Positions 9,350 to 17,957 of a DNA stretch of 64,000 nucleotides are shown piece by piece (the stretch's first letter is position 1; each line of letters starts with the position of its first letter). The translations under genes and the position numbers were made by a program. The notes beneath the pieces were generated by a model. It saw only the letters and a list, made by a program, of their open reading frames with translations, was not told the DNA's origin and did not search any database. Location of the stretch: NCBI RefSeq assembly GCF_946886895.1, contig NZ_CAMPJO010000006.1:191872-255871 (forward strand), given 5' to 3'. Source of the stretch: an uncultured Marinobacter sp. (GTDB lineage Bacteria > Pseudomonadota > Gammaproteobacteria > Pseudomonadales > Oleiphilaceae).

Positions 9350-11491
9350 GTGTCGGCAGAGGCTACGGTTGAAGGGCTGGCGAAGGAGCTCAGCACCTAT
9401 CTGGATACCAGTCGCATCAATCAGGTGCGGCGGGCCTACTATTATGCCGAACAGGCCCACGAAGGTCAGATGCGCAAAAGCGGTGATCGTTACATCACCC
9501 ACCCGCTGGCCGTGGCCCACATCCTGGCCGACCTGAGGCTGGACCATCAAAGCCTGATGGCCGCCATGCTCCACGATGTGATTGAAGATACCGGTATTCC
9601 CAAGGATGCGCTCTCCGAGCAGTTTGGTGAAGACGTTGCCGAGCTCGTGGACGGGGTCAGTAAACTGACCCAGATTGAGTTCCGCTCCCGTGCCGAGGCC
9701 CAGGCCGAAAACTTCCAGAAGATGACCCTGGCCATGGCCCGGGATATCCGGGTTATCCTGGTGAAGCTCGCAGACCGCCTCCACAACATGCGAACCCTGG
9801 GCCCCATGCCCTACGAAAAGCGCCAGCGTATCGCCACCGAGACGCTTGATATCTACGCCCCCATTGCCAACCGTCTGGGGATGCACTCCATCTGTACCGA
9901 GCTTGAGGATCTGGGTTTCTCCTCGCTGTATCCCATGCGCTCGAAGTACATTTCCAAGGCCGTGGAGAAGCTGCGTGGCAGTCACCGGGAAATCATTGAC
10001 GAGATACGGGGCCGGCTGCAGGAAAAACTCGAGGAACGCGGGCTGCCAGGCCGCATTCTGGGGCGTGAGAAACACCTGAACAGCATCTACAACAAGATGA
10101 AGTTCAAACAGAAATCCTTCCATGAAATCATGGACGTTTACGCCTTCCGCATTATTACCGACACCGAAGACGACTGTTACCGCATTCTCGGCGCCGTCCA
10201 CAGCCTGTACAAGCCGCTTCCGGGGCGATTCAAGGACTACATTGCCATGCCCAAGGCCAATGGCTACCAGTCGCTTCACACCACGTTATTCGGCATGCAC
10301 GTGAACATCGAGATCCAGATCCGGACCGAGGAGATGGAGCACATTGCCAACAACGGCATTGCCGCCCACTGGATGTACAAGAACGAGCCGTCAAGTGTGA
10401 CCAGTGTCAATCAGGCCCGGGTTGACCGCTGGGTGAAGGGGTTGATGGAAATGCGCGAGCGTGCCGATGACTCCCTGGAATTTATCGAGCACGTGAAGGT
10501 GGATCTGTTCCCGGATGAGATCTATGTGTTTACTCCCAAGGGCAGGATCATGGAATTGCCCAGCGGCGCCACTCCGGTGGATTTTGCCTATGCCATTCAT
10601 ACGGATATCGGCAATGCCGCGGTGGCGTGCCGAATCAATCGGAATCTGGCATCGTTGAGCCAGTCTCTGCAGAGCGGCCAGACCGTGGAAGTGATCACCG
10701 CGCCGGGCGCACGACCGAACCCGGCCTGGCTCAGTTTCGTGGTCACCGGCAAGGCCCGGAGCAGTATCCGCCATGTGCTCAAGAGCCAGAAGCGGGCGGA
10801 GTCGCTGGAGCTGGGCCGGACGTTGCTGAAGAAGTCACTCAAGGGTTTCGGCGCCCGGCTGGCGGACATCGGTGATGCCCAGATCCAGACGGTCGTCAAC
10901 CACAACCAGGTCAACAGTTTCGATGATCTGGTGAGCGACATCGGACTGGGTAACCGCATGGCCTACCTGGTGGCCCGGCAACTGGTCAGTGGCGGTGAGG
11001 GCGCCGAATCGGGAGCCGCCTCCGAAGCCATTCAGGGGGTCGAGCGCGGGGCTGTTACCATCCGCGGCACCGAGGGTCTGCTGGTCCGGTTTGCCAGTTG
11101 CTGCAAGCCCATTCCGGGGGATCCGGTGGTAGGGGTGATGGATTCGGGTCACGGCATGGTGATTCACTCCGATACCTGCTCCCGCCTGCCTGAAGACGAT
11201 GACGGGCGGGCCAAGCTGACCCATCTGAAGTGGGCCAAGGACATCACCGACGAGTTCTCGGTGGAACTGCGGGTTGAGCTGGAACGTCAACGCGGTGTGA
11301 TTGCAGAGGTGGCCAACGCCGTGGCGATGGCCGACGGCAACATTGAGCGCATCAACGTGGAAGAGCAGAATGCGCGCTTTGGCGTGGTCAGCCTGGTGGT
11401 GCATGTGAATGGCCGCCGACACCTGGCGCGGGTGATGCGGCGTATCCGTAACATCCGGGCGATTACTCACATCAGCCGGGTGCGGCACTGA
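9350..11491 (+). CDS. spoT: Bifunctional (p)ppGpp synthetase/hydrolase
   Basis: A 713-residue RelA/SpoT-type enzyme controlling the stringent response. The hydrolase HD domain is intact (LHDVIEDTG, with His-Asp at residues 74-76), so this is the bifunctional SpoT type. The synthetase domain has FKDYIAMPKANGYQSLHTT near residue 300. TGS (DEIYVFTPKGRIMELPSGA, from about 387) and a C-terminal ACT domain follow, with the zinc-finger-like CCKPIPGDPVVG. The start is GTG at 9350 with GGAGGCG just upstream. ridA follows, as in many gammaproteobacteria. Confidence 0.97.
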   Translation: MSAEATVEGLAKELSTYLDTSRINQVRRAYYYAEQAHEGQMRKSGDRYITHPLAVAHILADLRLDHQSLMAAMLHDVIEDTGIPKDALSEQFGEDVAELVDGVSKLTQIEFRSRAEAQAENFQKMTLAMARDIRVILVKLADRLHNMRTLGPMPYEKRQRIATETLDIYAPIANRLGMHSICTELEDLGFSSLYPMRSKYISKAVEKLRGSHREIIDEIRGRLQEKLEERGLPGRILGREKHLNSIYNKMKFKQKSFHEIMDVYAFRIITDTEDDCYRILGAVHSLYKPLPGRFKDYIAMPKANGYQSLHTTLFGMHVNIEIQIRTEEMEHIANNGIAAHWMYKNEPSSVTSVNQARVDRWVKGLMEMRERADDSLEFIEHVKVDLFPDEIYVFTPKGRIMELPSGATPVDFAYAIHTDIGNAAVACRINRNLASLSQSLQSGQTVEVITAPGARPNPAWLSFVVTGKARSSIRHVLKSQKRAESLELGRTLLKKSLKGFGARLADIGDAQIQTVVNHNQVNSFDDLVSDIGLGNRMAYLVARQLVSGGEGAESGAASEAIQGVERGAVTIRGTEGLLVRFASCCKPIPGDPVVGVMDSGHGMVIHSDTCSRLPEDDDGRAKLTHLKWAKDITDEFSVELRVELERQRGVIAEVANAVAMADGNIERINVEEQNARFGVVSLVVHVNGRRHLARVMRRIRNIRAITHISRVRH

Positions 11492-11569
11492 GCCGGACCA
11501 ACGCCCGGTTGACAGGCGCAGCCCCCGAGGGCGACGATTGGCGTTTTCGAAGAGAGGAAGTCCAAGGTC

Positions 11570-11956
11570 ATGACCAACAAGTCCGTAATCCAGACCGAAA
11601 ATGCCCCCCAGGCCATCGGTACCTATTCCCAGGCGGTAAAAGCCGGTGACACGGTTTACCTGTCGGGCCAGATTCCGCTGGTTCCGGAGACCATGGAAGT
11701 GGTTTCCGGCGATTTCGCGGCCAAGACCCGGCAAGTGTTCGAAAACCTGAAAGCCGTGTGCGAAGCTTCCGGCGGTGAGCTCAAGGACATCGTCAAACTC
11801 AATATCTACATGACCGATCTGGCAAACTTCGCCACGGTCAACGAGATCATGGCAACCTATTTCCAGGAACCGTACCCGGCCCGCGCGGCGGTGGGCGTTG
11901 CGGCACTGCCAAAGGGTGTGCCGGTGGAAATGGAAGCGGTGATGGTGCTGAGCTGA
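11570..11956 (+). CDS. ridA: RidA family enamine/imine deaminase
   Basis: RidA hydrolyses reactive 2-aminoacrylate-type imines released by threonine dehydratase and similar enzymes. The protein has 128 residues. Conserved features are [24 protein letters not shown] and the signature [21 protein letters not shown], with the catalytic arginine in PAR. It lies about 80 bp after spoT on the same strand and has a clear ribosome site (GAGAGGAAG). Membership of the RidA subfamily (arginine present) is seen directly; the exact substrate is inferred. Confidence 0.94.
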   Translation: MTNKSVIQTENAPQAIGTYSQAVKAGDTVYLSGQIPLVPETMEVVSGDFAAKTRQVFENLKAVCEASGGELKDIVKLNIYMTDLANFATVNEIMATYFQEPYPARAAVGVAALPKGVPVEMEAVMVLS

Positions 11957-11969
11957 AACCGGCCAGCGC

Positions 11970-12836
11970 CTATCGCTGTTCGATTATGGCCCGGTAGCCG
12001 GCCCGGAAGTCCGGGTACCGGAAGGTAAACCCGCTGTCCCGCAAGCGGGTGTTCCGACACCGCTTGCTGCCGGCCCGGCCACCTTTTCTGGCGCTCTCCA
12101 CAGGCGCCGCACAGCGCACTTGCTGGCGAACCCAGTCCACCACGTCGTCCAGCCGGGCCGGCTCACAGTCGCTGCCAAGGTAGCAGGGCGCCAGTGCTTC
12201 GCCTCTCAGGGCCAGGCCGGTCAGGTGTACGATTGCTCCAGCGGCATCGTCTTCATGGATCCGGTTGCTGAACGGCGCCGGCGTTAGCGGGTTCATCCGG
12301 CCCGCAATGACTTCGTCGAGGAACCGCTTCCGGGAGGGCCCGTAAATACCGCTGAAGCGTACTATGGTGGCCGGGTGGCTACTTTTCAGGGCAACCTGCT
12401 CCGCCGCCAGTATCTGCCCGCCACTGGCCCTGGCCGGCCGGGCAGGGCTGGTTTCGTCCACCCAGCTGTCGTCGTTCTGGCCATAAACACTGGTGCTGCT
12501 GATGAAGAAAAGCCGTGTCAGCCGTTGGCTACCCAATGCCTGCAGCAAGTTGGTCAGACCGTTGACGTAGGCTTCCCGGTATCCCTGTTCGTCATAGCTG
12601 GCCGGTGTCAGGCAATAGATGACAATGTCGAGATCTTCCGGTAACTGCCCCTGGAGGGTTTCCGGGCGAGTCAGGTCTGCGCCGATACCTTCAACATCCC
12701 GGGGTACCTTTTCCGGGGAGCGCCGCAGGCCGTAGACCTGGGCCGCTGGCGCCAGAAGGCTGGCGATGGCGCCACCGAGTTTGCCGCAACCGGCCACCAG
12801 GATTCGAGGGGCGTTCGCACGTTCAGTGATTGCCAT
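11970..12836 (-). CDS. NAD(P)-dependent epimerase/dehydratase-like SDR protein
   Basis: A protein of about 288 residues with a Rossmann fold. The start ILVAGCGKLGGAIASLL gives a GxGxxG-type nucleotide motif, and the serine-tyrosine region FFISSTSVYGQNDD contains the YGQ of an extended SDR. The usual YxxxK lysine is not at the standard place, so catalysis is uncertain. It resembles YeeZ-like proteins annotated as SDR-family oxidoreductases. ATG at 12836 (MAITERANAPR) was preferred over the upstream TTG at 12848. Divergent from oxyR. Confidence 0.8.
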   Translation of the reverse strand: MAITERANAPRILVAGCGKLGGAIASLLAPAAQVYGLRRSPEKVPRDVEGIGADLTRPETLQGQLPEDLDIVIYCLTPASYDEQGYREAYVNGLTNLLQALGSQRLTRLFFISSTSVYGQNDDSWVDETSPARPARASGGQILAAEQVALKSSHPATIVRFSGIYGPSRKRFLDEVIAGRMNPLTPAPFSNRIHEDDAAGAIVHLTGLALRGEALAPCYLGSDCEPARLDDVVDWVRQQVRCAAPVESARKGGRAGSKRCRNTRLRDSGFTFRYPDFRAGYRAIIEQR

Positions 12837-12912
12837 AGACAATTTCAATCCTTATGCTTTAGCTCATAAATTAGTGAATCATTGATCCGTTCCCCTTTGA
12901 CCGGAGCTCACC

Positions 12913-13872
12913 ATGACTCTCACCGAGTTACGATACGTCGTTACGCTTGCGCGCGAAAGGCATTTTGGCCGGGCCGCCGAGCGTTGCCATGTCAGCCAGC
13001 CGACGCTGAGTGTGGCGGTCAAGAAGCTGGAAGATGAACTGGGCATCCCCCTGTTTGAGCGCAGCAAGAGCAGCATACGGGTGACCGAAACCGGCCAGCG
13101 GATTATTGACCAGGCCCAGCGTGTTCTCGATCAGGTCGGTCTGATCAAAGACATGGCGCAGGATGGCAAGAACCAGCTGAACTCGCCCTTGAAAGTGGGC
13201 GCCATTTACACCATCGGGCCCTACCTGTTTCCGCATTTGTTGCCGGAGCTGCGCCGGGCAGCGCCGGACATGCCCTTGTACATCGAGGAAAACTACACCG
13301 CCAATTTGCGCCAGAAGCTCCGCCAGTCGGATCTGGATGCGATCATCATCGCATTGCCGTTCGAAGAGCCGGAAGTGGTTACCCTGCCACTCTACGACGA
13401 GCCATTCGTGGTATTGCTGCCCGCCGGTCACCCGCTGGCCAGCAAGGAGCAACTGACCGCCGATGAACTGGCTCAGGAGCAGCTCCTGTTGCTGGGCCCC
13501 GGCCACTGCTTCCGCGATCAGGTGCTGGAATCCTGTCCGCCCCTGGTGGAAGCGGTCACCAGCCGGGTGGACACGGGTTCGCCGGCGCTGGTCACCGAAG
13601 GCAGTTCCCTGGAGACCATTCGCCATATGGTGGCCTCCGGCCTGGGGATTACCGTGTTGCCACTGTCGGCGGCGACCGCCATGCAATACCAGGAAGACAT
13701 TCTGGCCGTTCGCCCGTTCGCTGCCCCGGTCCCCTTCCGGACCGTGGCCCTGGCCTGGCGGGTGACGTTTCCCCGGCCCAAGGCCATTGACGTGCTGTCC
13801 CTGGCGGCCAGCCAGTGCCGGGTGATTGAAAAGGCCAGTACGGATACACCGGCCGTTGCGGAAAGTGCCTGA
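12913..13872 (+). CDS. oxyR: Hydrogen-peroxide-sensing LysR regulator OxyR
   Basis: A 319-residue LysR-type regulator. The N-terminal helix-turn-helix is MTLTELRYVVTLARERHFGRAAERCHVSQPTLSVAVKKLE-like (residues 1-40). The effector domain has both redox cysteines in GPGHCFRDQVLESC, which matches the C199/C208 disulfide pair of E. coli OxyR. It is therefore expected to activate peroxide-defence genes. The start has GGAG seven bases upstream. recG follows after 8 bp, so the two may be co-transcribed, an arrangement also known from pseudomonads. Confidence 0.95.
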   Translation: MTLTELRYVVTLARERHFGRAAERCHVSQPTLSVAVKKLEDELGIPLFERSKSSIRVTETGQRIIDQAQRVLDQVGLIKDMAQDGKNQLNSPLKVGAIYTIGPYLFPHLLPELRRAAPDMPLYIEENYTANLRQKLRQSDLDAIIIALPFEEPEVVTLPLYDEPFVVLLPAGHPLASKEQLTADELAQEQLLLLGPGHCFRDQVLESCPPLVEAVTSRVDTGSPALVTEGSSLETIRHMVASGLGITVLPLSAATAMQYQEDILAVRPFAAPVPFRTVALAWRVTFPRPKAIDVLSLAASQCRVIEKASTDTPAVAESA

Positions 13873-13880
13873 GCGCCGTT

Positions 13881-15956
13881 ATGACCTCACTGGATGACAT
13901 CCCGGTCACCCAGCTCAAGGGCGTCGGCAGTGCGCTGGCAGACAAGCTGGCCAGGCTGGGCATTGCCTCGCTCCAGGACCTGCTGTTTCACCTGCCTCAC
14001 CGCTACGAAGACCGGACCCGGATCGTCCCCATGGGCAGTCTCCGGATCGGAGACGTGGCCGTGGTGGAAGGTGAGGTCATGAAAGCCGATCTGGTCATGG
14101 GTCGTCGCAGAAGCCTTCAGGTGACTCTGAAGGATGCCAGCGGATTTCTGGTGATGCGCTTCTTCCACTTCAACGCGGCCCAGAAAAACCAGCTTGTCGA
14201 GGGCACACGGGTGCGGTGTTTTGGCGAGGTACGGCCCGGCCGGGCCGGCTATGAATTCTACCATCCGGAATATCAAGTGAACCCGCCTCCGCTGCCTGCG
14301 GAAGGTGAAGCAACACTGACACCGGTGTACCCGCTGACCGAGGGCATACAGCAACCCCGGGTCCGGGGGTTGTGTCAGCAGGCGCTGGACTATCTCCAGC
14401 GTTACCCGATCCGGGACTGGCTGCCACCGGCGCTGCTGGCGGATTATCAATTACCGGGTATTACCGAGGCGGTCCGGCTGGTGCATTCGCCACCCGCGAC
14501 TGCGCCCGTGCCGCTGTTGATGGAAGGCCGTCACCCGGCCCAGCAGCGACTGGTGATGGAGGAGTTGCTGGCGCACCAGCTCAGCCTGCTGCAGGTACGT
14601 GAGCAGATGCAGGCGCGGGAGGCTTTGCCGTTGCTGCCCACGGGCGATCTGCCCGCGCAATTTCTCGAGTCGCTTCCCTTTCAGCTCACCGGTGCCCAGC
14701 GCCTTGTCATCAACGAGATCCGGCAGGATCTGAGCCAGCCCCTGCCCATGCTTCGGCTGGTGCAGGGGGATGTGGGCTCTGGCAAAACCGTGGTGGCGGC
14801 GCTGGCGGCGTTGCAGGTCATCAGCGCTGGTGCGCAGGTGGCGCTCATGGCTCCCACCGAAATCCTGGCCGAGCAACATTACCAGAGCTTCCGGAGCTGG
14901 CTCGAACCTCTTGGTATCCAGTTGGCGTGGTTGTCTGGCAAGGTGAAGGGAAAGGCCCGGCAGGAGGCGCTGGAGGCCGTTCTGTCTGGTACTGCCCAGA
15001 TTGTGATTGGCACTCACGCCCTGTTCCAGGGTGACGTGGCCTTCCAGCGCCTGGCGCTGGTGATTGTTGATGAACAGCATCGCTTTGGGGTGCATCAGCG
15101 GCTGGCACTCCGGGAGAAAGGCGTGGGCGGCACGCTGGCGCCGCATCAGCTGATTATGACGGCGACCCCCATACCGAGAACGCTGGCCATGAGTGCCTAC
15201 GCTGACCTGGATACGTCGGTTATTGATGAACTGCCACCGGGGCGCAAGCCGATTGAGACCATTGTCATTCCTGACAGCCGCCGGGAAGCGGTGGTGGAGC
15301 GGGTGCGGAGCGCTTGCCGGGAAGGGAGGCAGGCCTATTGGGTCTGCACCCTGATCGAGGAGTCCGAGGCCTTGCAGTGCCAGGCAGCGGAAGTAACCGC
15401 CGACGAATTGGCCGAGCATTTGTCGGATCTGAAGGTGGGCCTGGTCCATGGCCGGTTGAAAGCCAGTGAAAAGGCGGCGGTCATGGCGCAGTTCAAGGAA
15501 GGTGAGCTGGACCTGCTGGTGGCGACGACGGTCATTGAAGTGGGCGTGGACGTTCCCAATGCCTCGTTGATCATTATTGAAAACCCGGAGCGATTGGGGC
15601 TGGCACAACTGCACCAGTTGCGTGGGCGGGTTGGCCGGGGAGAACAGGCCAGCTTCTGTGTGTTGATGTATCACCCGCCGCTATCCGCCAATGGCAAGGC
15701 CCGTCTGCAGGCGTTGCGGGATAGCCAGGATGGTTTTTTTATTGCCGAGAAGGATCTGGAGATCCGGGGCCCCGGGGAAGTGCTGGGAACGCGCCAGACC
15801 GGCATGATGCAGTTCCGGCTGGCGGACTTTGAGCGGGACAAGGGCTGGATCGAGCCCGTGCGGGAAATGGCACCGGCGCTGATGCGCGAGCCGCAGGTGG
15901 TTCAGGCGCTGATCCGGCGCTGGCTGGGTGAAAAAATCCGCTACGGAGATGTTTGA
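13881..15956 (+). CDS. recG: ATP-dependent DNA helicase RecG
   Basis: RecG remodels stalled replication forks and branched DNA. The protein has 691 residues, normal for the family. The N-terminal wedge/OB domain (about 1-230) starts with PVTQLKGVGSALADKLARLG. Walker A is GDVGSGKTVVA (near residue 296), the DExx box is DEQHRFG (near 396), and motif III is TATPIPRTLAM. The C-terminal helicase lobe has LVHGRLKASEKAAVM and HQLRGRVGRGEQ, followed by the TRG region. It overlaps or abuts the following HDOD ORF, but the better start of that gene lies 150 bp further on. Confidence 0.97.
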   Translation: MTSLDDIPVTQLKGVGSALADKLARLGIASLQDLLFHLPHRYEDRTRIVPMGSLRIGDVAVVEGEVMKADLVMGRRRSLQVTLKDASGFLVMRFFHFNAAQKNQLVEGTRVRCFGEVRPGRAGYEFYHPEYQVNPPPLPAEGEATLTPVYPLTEGIQQPRVRGLCQQALDYLQRYPIRDWLPPALLADYQLPGITEAVRLVHSPPATAPVPLLMEGRHPAQQRLVMEELLAHQLSLLQVREQMQAREALPLLPTGDLPAQFLESLPFQLTGAQRLVINEIRQDLSQPLPMLRLVQGDVGSGKTVVAALAALQVISAGAQVALMAPTEILAEQHYQSFRSWLEPLGIQLAWLSGKVKGKARQEALEAVLSGTAQIVIGTHALFQGDVAFQRLALVIVDEQHRFGVHQRLALREKGVGGTLAPHQLIMTATPIPRTLAMSAYADLDTSVIDELPPGRKPIETIVIPDSRREAVVERVRSACREGRQAYWVCTLIEESEALQCQAAEVTADELAEHLSDLKVGLVHGRLKASEKAAVMAQFKEGELDLLVATTVIEVGVDVPNASLIIIENPERLGLAQLHQLRGRVGRGEQASFCVLMYHPPLSANGKARLQALRDSQDGFFIAEKDLEIRGPGEVLGTRQTGMMQFRLADFERDKGWIEPVREMAPALMREPQVVQALIRRWLGEKIRYGDV

Positions 15957-16105
15957 CGGGTCTGCTGTGGTCCGGCCCACGTATGGATTACGACAGAAAC
16001 TACGTATATATCAACTTTCGCACGGCAGCCATGTCCTATACTGAGCCCATAACCGTGCCGGAATTTCCAAAGTCGGAAGATATAAGCAATATTCGGGAGA
16101 AGACT

Positions 16106-17470
16106 ATGGATTTACCTGTCTCCGTTCTGCAGGCCCTCGGTGGCTCCGCCGCTGATATATCATTGCGGGCTGTCAGTCAGGCCAGCGAACAGGATAGGCT
16201 GCGGATGGTGCTGCTCAGTGACGAGCAGGGCAATCTTCAGGCCATCTGCCGCCAGAATGATCTGATTGACCTGGAGCAGTTGAACAAGCTCCTTGGTCGC
16301 GATTTGCGGCTGATGAAGCGCCGGGAGCAGGTCCGGGTTCGGGAGCGGGCCGGTTTAAAGGAGTTGCCGGCGCTGCCATCCCTGACCGGCTGGCCGACTG
16401 TGATCGACCGGGAGGTCGACCAGTTGTCAGCGGTGGCCCTGGAGCTGGGCGAACAGAATCTGGCCATGGTCATGCCCGCCGGGGACTTCCGAAACCTGAC
16501 GGCTCAGGCGGATCGCGGCTCTTTTACCATCGATCCGGACTCGATCCTGGTCAATCTTGATGACCACGGCAAGGATCGGGATCAGTTCCACTTTGCCCTG
16601 AAGAAATTCACCGGGCTGCGCATTCAGCAGCGCCTGGAGGATACTCTGGAGTTACCGCCACTGCCGGAGACTGCCCAGAGGATTATTCACCTGCGGGTGA
16701 ATCCGAACGCGGTAATGGGCGACCTGGTCGACATTGTCGAGAGCGATCCGAGCCTGGCAGCCCAGGTGGTCAGTTGGGCGTCGTCGTCGTTTTACGCGGC
16801 CGCCGGCCAGGTACGTTCGGTTCACGATGCGGTATCCCGGGTTCTGGGGTTTGATCTGGTGATGAACCTGGCCATGGGGTTGTCGTTGGGGCGCGCCCTG
16901 AAACAGCCCGCGGATCATCCGGAAGGTTATGTGGATTACTGGCAGCAGGCGATCTGGCAAGCGCAGTCGGCGGGCATTCTGGCCAGCATGATGCGCCGGG
17001 GTGAGCGTCCGCTGTTCGGCCTGGCGTATCTGTCCGGACTGCTGCACAACTTCGGCTATCTGGTGCTGGCGCAGGTCTTTCCGCCTCATTTCAAGCTGGT
17101 GTGCCGGTCGCTGGAGGTGAACCCGCAGATTGACTCGTCGGTCACCGAGCATTATCTGCTGGGTATCACCCGTGAGCAGATTGCCGCGCAGCTGATGGAC
17201 AACTGGGGCATGCCCGATGAAGTGACGCTGGCGATCCGCTACCAGAAAAACCCGGGGTATGACGGGCCACACAGGGTCTACGCCCGGCTGCTCTGGCTTG
17301 GCCGGCAATTGCTGACGGCGCGAGGTGTGGCGCTTGGCGCCGGTGGCCCGATCCGTCAGGAGGTGTTTGACGAGCTGGGATTGAATCGTGAGCAGGTGGA
17401 GGAGCAGTTCGATGAACTGGTGCGCAGTAAAGATAGCATCATGGCCATGGCCGGCATGATGAACCCGTAA
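16106..17470 (+). CDS. HDOD-domain protein with YbaK-like N-terminal part
   Basis: About 454 residues. Residues 1-150 resemble the YbaK/aminoacyl-tRNA-associated fold (LRMVLLSDEQGNLQAICRQNDLIDLEQLN). The C-terminal half carries an HDOD domain: LPPLPETAQRIIHLRVNPNA, a DPSLAAQVVSWASS segment, and GLLHNFGYLVLAQVFP where the HD-type His is seen. HDOD proteins act in signalling and have usually lost phosphodiesterase activity. The ATG at 16106 with GGGAGAAG upstream was chosen. An ORF start at 15953 is possible but would make a non-conserved N-terminus and overlap the recG end. Confidence 0.8.
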   Translation: MDLPVSVLQALGGSAADISLRAVSQASEQDRLRMVLLSDEQGNLQAICRQNDLIDLEQLNKLLGRDLRLMKRREQVRVRERAGLKELPALPSLTGWPTVIDREVDQLSAVALELGEQNLAMVMPAGDFRNLTAQADRGSFTIDPDSILVNLDDHGKDRDQFHFALKKFTGLRIQQRLEDTLELPPLPETAQRIIHLRVNPNAVMGDLVDIVESDPSLAAQVVSWASSSFYAAAGQVRSVHDAVSRVLGFDLVMNLAMGLSLGRALKQPADHPEGYVDYWQQAIWQAQSAGILASMMRRGERPLFGLAYLSGLLHNFGYLVLAQVFPPHFKLVCRSLEVNPQIDSSVTEHYLLGITREQIAAQLMDNWGMPDEVTLAIRYQKNPGYDGPHRVYARLLWLGRQLLTARGVALGAGGPIRQEVFDELGLNREQVEEQFDELVRSKDSIMAMAGMMNP

Positions 17471-17481
17471 AAAGCGGGCGC

Positions 17482-17937
17482 CTAAAAAACGTGGTGCCGG
17501 ATGGCGGTTGCCGCCCTCCGGATCTCGTCGGCATTGGCGTTTTCAATATCGTAGCGCTCGCGATCCATCTTCTGCACAAATCGGGTATCGGTCTGCTGGC
17601 GTGCCCGATGTGTCGGCATGTGTTCGAGCTGATCGTGTACCTCGCGAAAGATCCGGAACGGCGCCTGCTCCATCAGTTCCGGCGCCACGTGATCCAGCAG
17701 GCCCTTGATGCGAAGGCAGGCTTCCGAATATTCCACCTGATCCTCCTCCACCGCCATGGCAATCACACGGATGCTTTCAATCATGCCCTGTCGTCGCTTC
17801 TCCTGAAAGGCGATGGCCTTTTGCTGGCGCTTCCGGTTGTCCGCCAGAACTCTGGCCTGGCGACCGATAAACACCAATAGCGCGATGCTGGCGATGGCAC
17901 CAGCGATAATCAGAACCCACTGCAGCCACTGGGGCAT
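17482..17937 (-). CDS. DUF2489 membrane-anchored protein
   Basis: A 151-residue protein with one N-terminal transmembrane helix (WLQWVLIIAGAIASIALLVFI, about residues 4-24, given here only as a region of hydrophobic residues) and a cytoplasmic helical part with many charged residues. The conserved motif MIESIRVIAMAVEEDQVEYSEACLR-type sequence marks DUF2489. The function is unknown. It lies 20 bp downstream of the molybdopterin oxidoreductase on the same strand, so they may be co-transcribed, but no functional link is known. Confidence 0.82.
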   Translation of the reverse strand: MPQWLQWVLIIAGAIASIALLVFIGRQARVLADNRKRQQKAIAFQEKRRQGMIESIRVIAMAVEEDQVEYSEACLRIKGLLDHVAPELMEQAPFRIFREVHDQLEHMPTHRARQQTDTRFVQKMDRERYDIENANADEIRRAATAIRHHVF

Positions 17938-17957
17938 AGCCGTCTCCCTTTATTGTC

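Noticed and set aside
9329..11734. Two long minus-strand ORFs (316 and 299 codons)
   Set aside because: Antisense of spoT and ridA.
14451..15674. 407-codon minus-strand ORF
   Set aside because: Antisense of recG, caused by high GC content.
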